Below, piece by piece: positions 57,620-64,000 of a DNA stretch of 64,000 nucleotides. Position 1 is the first letter of the stretch, and each line of letters begins with the position of its first letter. The notes beneath the pieces were generated by a model, which was not told the DNA's origin, searched no databases, and worked only from the letters and a program-made list of their open reading frames with translations. The position numbers and the translations under genes were made by a program. Location of the stretch: NCBI GenBank assembly GCA_045866275.1, contig BAAFRX010000009.1, forward strand, positions 1-64,000, read 5' to 3'. Origin of the DNA: Sideroxyarcus sp045866275 (GTDB lineage Bacteria > Pseudomonadota > Gammaproteobacteria > Burkholderiales > Gallionellaceae).

Positions 57620-58078
57620 ATGAATTTCGATCAATTATCTGATGCCGATATTCAAACGTTGATCGCTTTGCCCAAGCGGGTGACCAATCCATCCGTGCGT
57701 TGGCAAGAAAAGCCGGGGCATAAGCAGCGTAATCTGAAGGTTGAAGGCGACGGCTATTCCTTTGAGTTGTATTTGCGGCAGAGTTATCACAACCAGGATG
57801 ATTTTTCGTGCGGGTTGAAAGTGATCAAGCCGGATGGGCAGCCGCTTACCTTGTTGCGTTATAACGGCGGCGGGCATGTGCATGGCGAGATTTTCTTTGC
57901 CTGCCATATTCACCGCGCAACCTATCAGGCGATCGCGGCAGGCAAGAAGCCTGAATCCCATGCGGACGAAACCAGGGTTTACCGCACGCTGGATGGTTCG
58001 CTGGCGTGTTTGCTGGAAGACGCAGCGATCTCCGGTTTGCTCCATGTGGCGCATGATGCGCCCGATTTGTTCGATTGA
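57620..58078 (+). CDS. Uncharacterised protein, first of a pair in the hsd locus
   Basis: A 152-residue soluble protein starting MNFDQLSDADIQTLIALPKR. The readable features are EKPGHKQRNLKVEGDGYSFE, a beta-rich core YLRQSYHNQDDFSCGLKV with LLRYNGGGHVHGEIFFACHI, and an acidic end DAPDLFD. It resembles small proteins grouped as DUF6978, an assignment I hold loosely. It is 8 bp from the DUF1828-like gene, so they form a pair. Role unknown. Confidence 0.6.
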   Translation: MNFDQLSDADIQTLIALPKRVTNPSVRWQEKPGHKQRNLKVEGDGYSFELYLRQSYHNQDDFSCGLKVIKPDGQPLTLLRYNGGGHVHGEIFFACHIHRATYQAIAAGKKPESHADETRVYRTLDGSLACLLEDAAISGLLHVAHDAPDLFD

Positions 58079-58086
58079 GGTTTGCC

Positions 58087-58869
58087 ATGCTGGAAATGCT
58101 GGATGAAAAGATGTTGTGCGCGCAGTTCTGTGCGCAGATCAAGTTGCACCGCCGCAACAACGGCATGGTGCTGCTGGAAACGCCTTTTGCTTATCCCGAT
58201 GGCGACCAGTATCCGATTTACCTGACGGAAACGGGTGCAGGGGGTTTGCGCGTTAGCGATGGCGGCCACACGCTCATGCACTTGAGCTATGAGAACGATG
58301 TGGACAAGTTTTTCGAGGGTAGCCGCAGCATTTTGATGAACCAGATTATTGCCGAGCAGGGCGTCAATTACGACGGCGACAATGAGCAGTTTTATCTGGG
58401 ATGCGCTCCGGCGAAGTTGTCCGAGGCCGCATTCCGCCTAGGGCAAGCGATAACCCGTGTTTACGATCTGACTTTCCTTAACCGCTCGCGCGTCGCTTCG
58501 ACTTTTTACGATGATTTGCAGGAGCAGATTTCTGCTTTCGTCTCGGTGGAAAAGGTTCACAAAAATTTTGTTGTCGCGGGCATACCCAATGCGGATCACT
58601 ATCCGGTGGATTTTTGCATTGATGGAAAGAATAACCAGCGCTTGTTCTTGTTCGGCATACCCAACCGCGACAAAGCTCGGCTCACGACGATATTCCTACA
58701 GTATTTCATTCAGCAGCGAGTGGAATTCGATTCCATGCTGGTATTCGAGAACCAGGAGGATATTCCCCGTCCCGATCTTGCGCGGCTGTCCAATGTCGGC
58801 GGGGACATGATTTCTTCTTTGAACGCTGAAGATGACTTCAGGCGCAAGTTATTGAAGCGGGTTGCCTGA
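58087..58869 (+). CDS. DUF1828/DUF1829-type protein, second of a pair in the hsd locus
   Basis: About 260 residues from ATG 58087; a TTG at 58075 is less likely. The N-terminal DUF1828-like part has ETPFAYPDGDQYPIYLTETG and LRVSDGGHTLMHLSYEN. The second half (VHKNFVVAGIPNADHYPVDF, then LFLFGIPNRDKARLTTIFLQ) resembles DUF1829. Such proteins occur in accessory regions; function is unknown. With its 152-residue partner it is a candidate two-gene defence or toxin-antitoxin unit. Confidence 0.7.
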   Translation: MLEMLDEKMLCAQFCAQIKLHRRNNGMVLLETPFAYPDGDQYPIYLTETGAGGLRVSDGGHTLMHLSYENDVDKFFEGSRSILMNQIIAEQGVNYDGDNEQFYLGCAPAKLSEAAFRLGQAITRVYDLTFLNRSRVASTFYDDLQEQISAFVSVEKVHKNFVVAGIPNADHYPVDFCIDGKNNQRLFLFGIPNRDKARLTTIFLQYFIQQRVEFDSMLVFENQEDIPRPDLARLSNVGGDMISSLNAEDDFRRKLLKRVA

Positions 58870-58882
58870 AAAAGGAGGCGAG

Positions 58883-59173
58883 ATGTTATTGGACGAGTTG
58901 CGGCTGAATAAAAACCGGATCGAGGCTCTGGCGCGGCAATATGGCGCGCTGCATATCCGGGTGTTTGGTTCGGTTGCCCGGCGCGAGGAGCGGCCCGATA
59001 GCGACGTGGACTTTCTGGTGGATTTCCCGCGCGGTTATGATCTGCTCACCCAGCGCATGCCGCTTGCACTTGGGCTGGAGAATCTGCTGCACCGAAAGGT
59101 GGAGCTGGTGCCGGAGCATGAACTCAATCGCCACATCCGTGAACGGGTGACGGGTGAGGCGGTAGAGTTATGA
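58883..59173 (+). CDS. mntA: MntA-type nucleotidyltransferase antitoxin
   Basis: A 96-residue minimal nucleotidyltransferase. The GSx10DxD motif is exact: FGSVARREERPDSDVDFLVD (Gly29-Ser30, Asp41, Asp43). The ATG at 58883 has a strong AAGGAGG site. In the known MntA-HepT system the antitoxin AMPylates the toxin. Its stop overlaps the hepT start by 4 nt. Confidence 0.92.
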   Translation: MLLDELRLNKNRIEALARQYGALHIRVFGSVARREERPDSDVDFLVDFPRGYDLLTQRMPLALGLENLLHRKVELVPEHELNRHIRERVTGEAVEL

Positions 59174-59512
59174 GCAAGCCGTGGCAGCCTTACGCGCTGC
59201 ATATCCTGGACGCTATCGCAAAAATCCAGCGCATTCGGATGCGCGGTGACATCGTCGCCGACGAGGTACTGTACGATGCCGCGCTGCGCAATTTGCAGAC
59301 GCTTTCCGAAGCCACGCAGTTGTTGCCTGACGACAAGAAAGCTGCTTACCCCAATATTCCCTGGCGGGAAATCAGCGGCTTTCGCAATATCCTCGTGCAT
59401 AACTATCTGGGGGACATTGATCCGCTGACAGTTGCAGCCGTGATCGATAAGAACCTGCCCTCGCTCGAAGAGAGTATCCGTGCCATGCTGGCGCAGGACC
59501 ATGGCAACGGGA

Positions 59513-59529
<17 letters not shown>
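59170..59529 (+). CDS. hepT: HepT-type HEPN ribonuclease toxin
   Basis: A 119-residue HEPN (DUF86) protein. The catalytic RX4HxY motif is FRNILVHNYLG with Arg72, His77 and Tyr79; the Tyr is the residue modified by MntA in characterised pairs. HEPN toxins cleave RNA as dimers. It overlaps mntA by 4 nt and the hsdR start by about 17 bp, so it is locked into the restriction locus. Confidence 0.92.
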
Positions 59530-62719
<3,190 letters not shown>

Positions 62720-62789
62720 GCAGACCGTGTTTCTCGCCAAACACTGACCGACTGGCAAACGCAAGGAATTGCCGGAGTTGTCTTGCAAA

Positions 62790-63326
62790 TTATTTTCGCG
62801 GCACGTGCCCGGCCACGCGCCCTGCCGGATCGAATTCGACCTTGCAGTTGGTGGAAAGCGTTTCGCCCATGCGCGCTCTGGCGCGCAGCAAACGTGACTT
62901 GGTGGCAGCCAGGGACAAGCCGTGCGATTTGGCATAGTCCGACTGCTTCGCGCCGTTGAGGTCGCATTGTTCGATGATGTCGCGGTCTTCGGGGGACAGT
63001 TCGGTAAGCACGCGCGCCACGCAGGCACTCAACGCGACCAGGGGTTCGGGGTGGAATTCGGGGGCGGGGATGTCTTCGGGGACTTCGACGGTTTCCTTGT
63101 GCAGGCGTTGATGATCGACCAGCGCGTTGCGCGCCACCTGGAACAGCCAGGCGCGGGCATTGTCCAGACGGCAAAACTCTTTGCCCTGGCGCATGGCCTT
63201 GACGAAAACTTCCTGGAGCAAATCTTCCGCGATATGCGGGTCGCTCATGCGATGGATCAGATAGCCGCGCAGCTCAGGCTCATGGGCGCGCCAGGCATTG
63301 AGAACGCAGGAATATTCTCCGCTCAT
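62790..63326 (-). CDS. sigZ: ECF-type sigma factor (SigZ-like)
   Basis: A 178-residue sigma-70 family member with regions 2 and 4. Region 2 includes HIAEDLLQEVFVKAMRQ and ARAWLFQVARNALVDHQR. Region 4 has LSPEDRDIIEQCDLNGAKQS and GLSLAATKSRLLRARARMGE. It is close in layout to SigZ. It overlaps the 3' end of the ACR3 gene region by 4 nt, so it is likely transcribed with arsenite efflux. No anti-sigma gene is visible. Confidence 0.85.
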   Translation of the reverse strand: MSGEYSCVLNAWRAHEPELRGYLIHRMSDPHIAEDLLQEVFVKAMRQGKEFCRLDNARAWLFQVARNALVDHQRLHKETVEVPEDIPAPEFHPEPLVALSACVARVLTELSPEDRDIIEQCDLNGAKQSDYAKSHGLSLAATKSRLLRARARMGETLSTNCKVEFDPAGRVAGHVPRK

Positions 63327-63327
63327 G

Positions 63328-64000
63328 TCAAATTCCGGATTGGTACCAATTCTGGCTGCGCTTGACGATCGCCACCACGCTCAACATCACCGGCACTTCG
63401 ATCAGCACGCCCACCACGGTGGCGAGTGCCGCGCCGGACTGGAACCCGAACAGGCTGATGGCCGCCGCGACCGCCAACTCGAAAAAGTTGGATGCGCCAA
63501 TCAACGCCGAGGGGCCGGCCACGCAATGCGCTTCGCCCACGCGCCGGTTCAGCCAATAGGCGAACGCCGAGTTGAAATAGACCTGGATGGTGATGGGCAC
63601 GGCGAGCATCAGGATGACGAGCGGTTGTTCGACGATAGCCTTGCCCTGGAAGGCGAACAGCAACACCAGGGTGAGCAGCAGCGCGGAAATCGACCACGGG
63701 CCGATCCTGGCCAGGGTTTGCTCGAAGGCTGCCTGCCCTTTGCCAAGCAATGCCTTGCGCAGCAGTTGCGCAATGACGACCGGGATGACGATGTACAGCA
63801 CCACGGAGGTGAGCAAGGTATCCCACGGTACGGTGATGGCGGACATGCCCAGCAGCAGGGCGACGATGGGCGCGAAGGCGACGATCATGATGGCATCGTT
63901 GAGGGCGACCTGCGACAGGGTGAACAGCGGCTCGCCATTCACCAGCCGACTCCACACGAACACCATCGCGGTGCAGGGGGCGGCGGCCAGCAGGATGAGT
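63328..64000 (-). CDS. acr3: ACR3-family arsenite efflux protein, C-terminal part
   Basis: At least 220 residues of a membrane protein that continues beyond the right edge. The conserved Cys lies in AAPCTAMVFVWSRLVNGEPL (read through 63966-64000), the helix implicated in As(III) transport in ACR3. LRKALLGKGQAAFEQTLARI and FNSAFAYWLNRRVGEAHCVA with GPSALIGASNFFELAVAAAI are further family stretches. It exports arsenite in exchange for protons. Confidence 0.92.
   Translation of the reverse strand, partial: LILLAAAPCTAMVFVWSRLVNGEPLFTLSQVALNDAIMIVAFAPIVALLLGMSAITVPWDTLLTSVVLYIVIPVVIAQLLRKALLGKGQAAFEQTLARIGPWSISALLLTLVLLFAFQGKAIVEQPLVILMLAVPITIQVYFNSAFAYWLNRRVGEAHCVAGPSALIGASNFFELAVAAAISLFGFQSGAALATVVGVLIEVPVMLSVVAIVKRSQNWYQSGI

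Overview
The window looks like a chromosomal segment of an autotrophic betaproteobacterium, most probably Nitrosomonadales/Gallionellaceae-like. This rests on GC-rich beta-type housekeeping genes (polA, leuS-lptE-holA, accB-accC-prmA, gcvT-gcvH-gcvP), a Calvin-cycle phosphoribulokinase, tandem bacteriohemerythrins, an arsenosugar-type gene set and abundant small palindromic repeats. Genus assignment is inference; no rRNA or tRNA gene was seen.

Layout. 1-1.9 kb: the end of an IS256-like transposase, then DUF302, DUF2288 and a gamma-carbonic anhydrase, then a decayed IS30 copy. 2.0-7.9 kb: a tightly packed operon centred on arsS, with a TVP38/flavin disulfide oxidoreductase fusion, a DedA protein, two arsenosugar-associated glycosyltransferase-family genes and a DUF3047 protein. 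8.0-14.1 kb (minus strand): an RNA methyltransferase, hemJ, an ABC exporter with a hotdog thioesterase gene between its subunits, a hydrolase, a thioredoxin-like 2Fe-2S ferredoxin and a VanZ protein. 14.1-24.6 kb: two hemerythrins, polA, a LOG-family protein, DUF2782, thrB, two membrane proteins, uvrD and phosphoribulokinase. 24.7-39.9 kb (plus strand): leuS-lptE-holA-cutA-dsbD, aroQ-accB-accC-prmA-DUF3426, then the glycine cleavage system. 40-42.7 kb: a CsgG/DUF4810/DUF799 lipoprotein operon, then tpx. 42.7-49.3 kb: an ion-transport block (MscS, CPA2, CPA1, MscS, SulP). 49.3-53.5 kb (minus strand): OsmC proteins, a CDF metal exporter, a GDCCVxC zinc ribbon, and two thioredoxin-fold proteins next to an ArsP-like permease. 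53.7-62.7 kb: a type I restriction locus in which other modules sit between the hsd subunits. 62.8-64 kb: an ECF sigma factor and the end of an ACR3 arsenite exporter that runs off the window.

The most unusual features are these. (1) One family of palindromic G/C-rich elements sits in frame inside conserved genes: a tandem pair in uvrD, two separate copies in leuS and one in hsdM, plus an intergenic copy. They add Pro/Gly-rich peptides without breaking the reading frames. (2) The hsd locus reads hsdM - yhcG-like nuclease - hsdS - two uncharacterised genes - mntA/hepT - hsdR. The yhcG gene is bracketed by a 46-bp duplication of the hsdM 3' end, which looks like an insertion scar. (3) The accB 3' end is duplicated just downstream with 15/15 identical amino acids but 8 synonymous codon changes. 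(4) Arsenic-related genes appear at both ends of the window: an arsenosugar-type operon without arsM, and ACR3.
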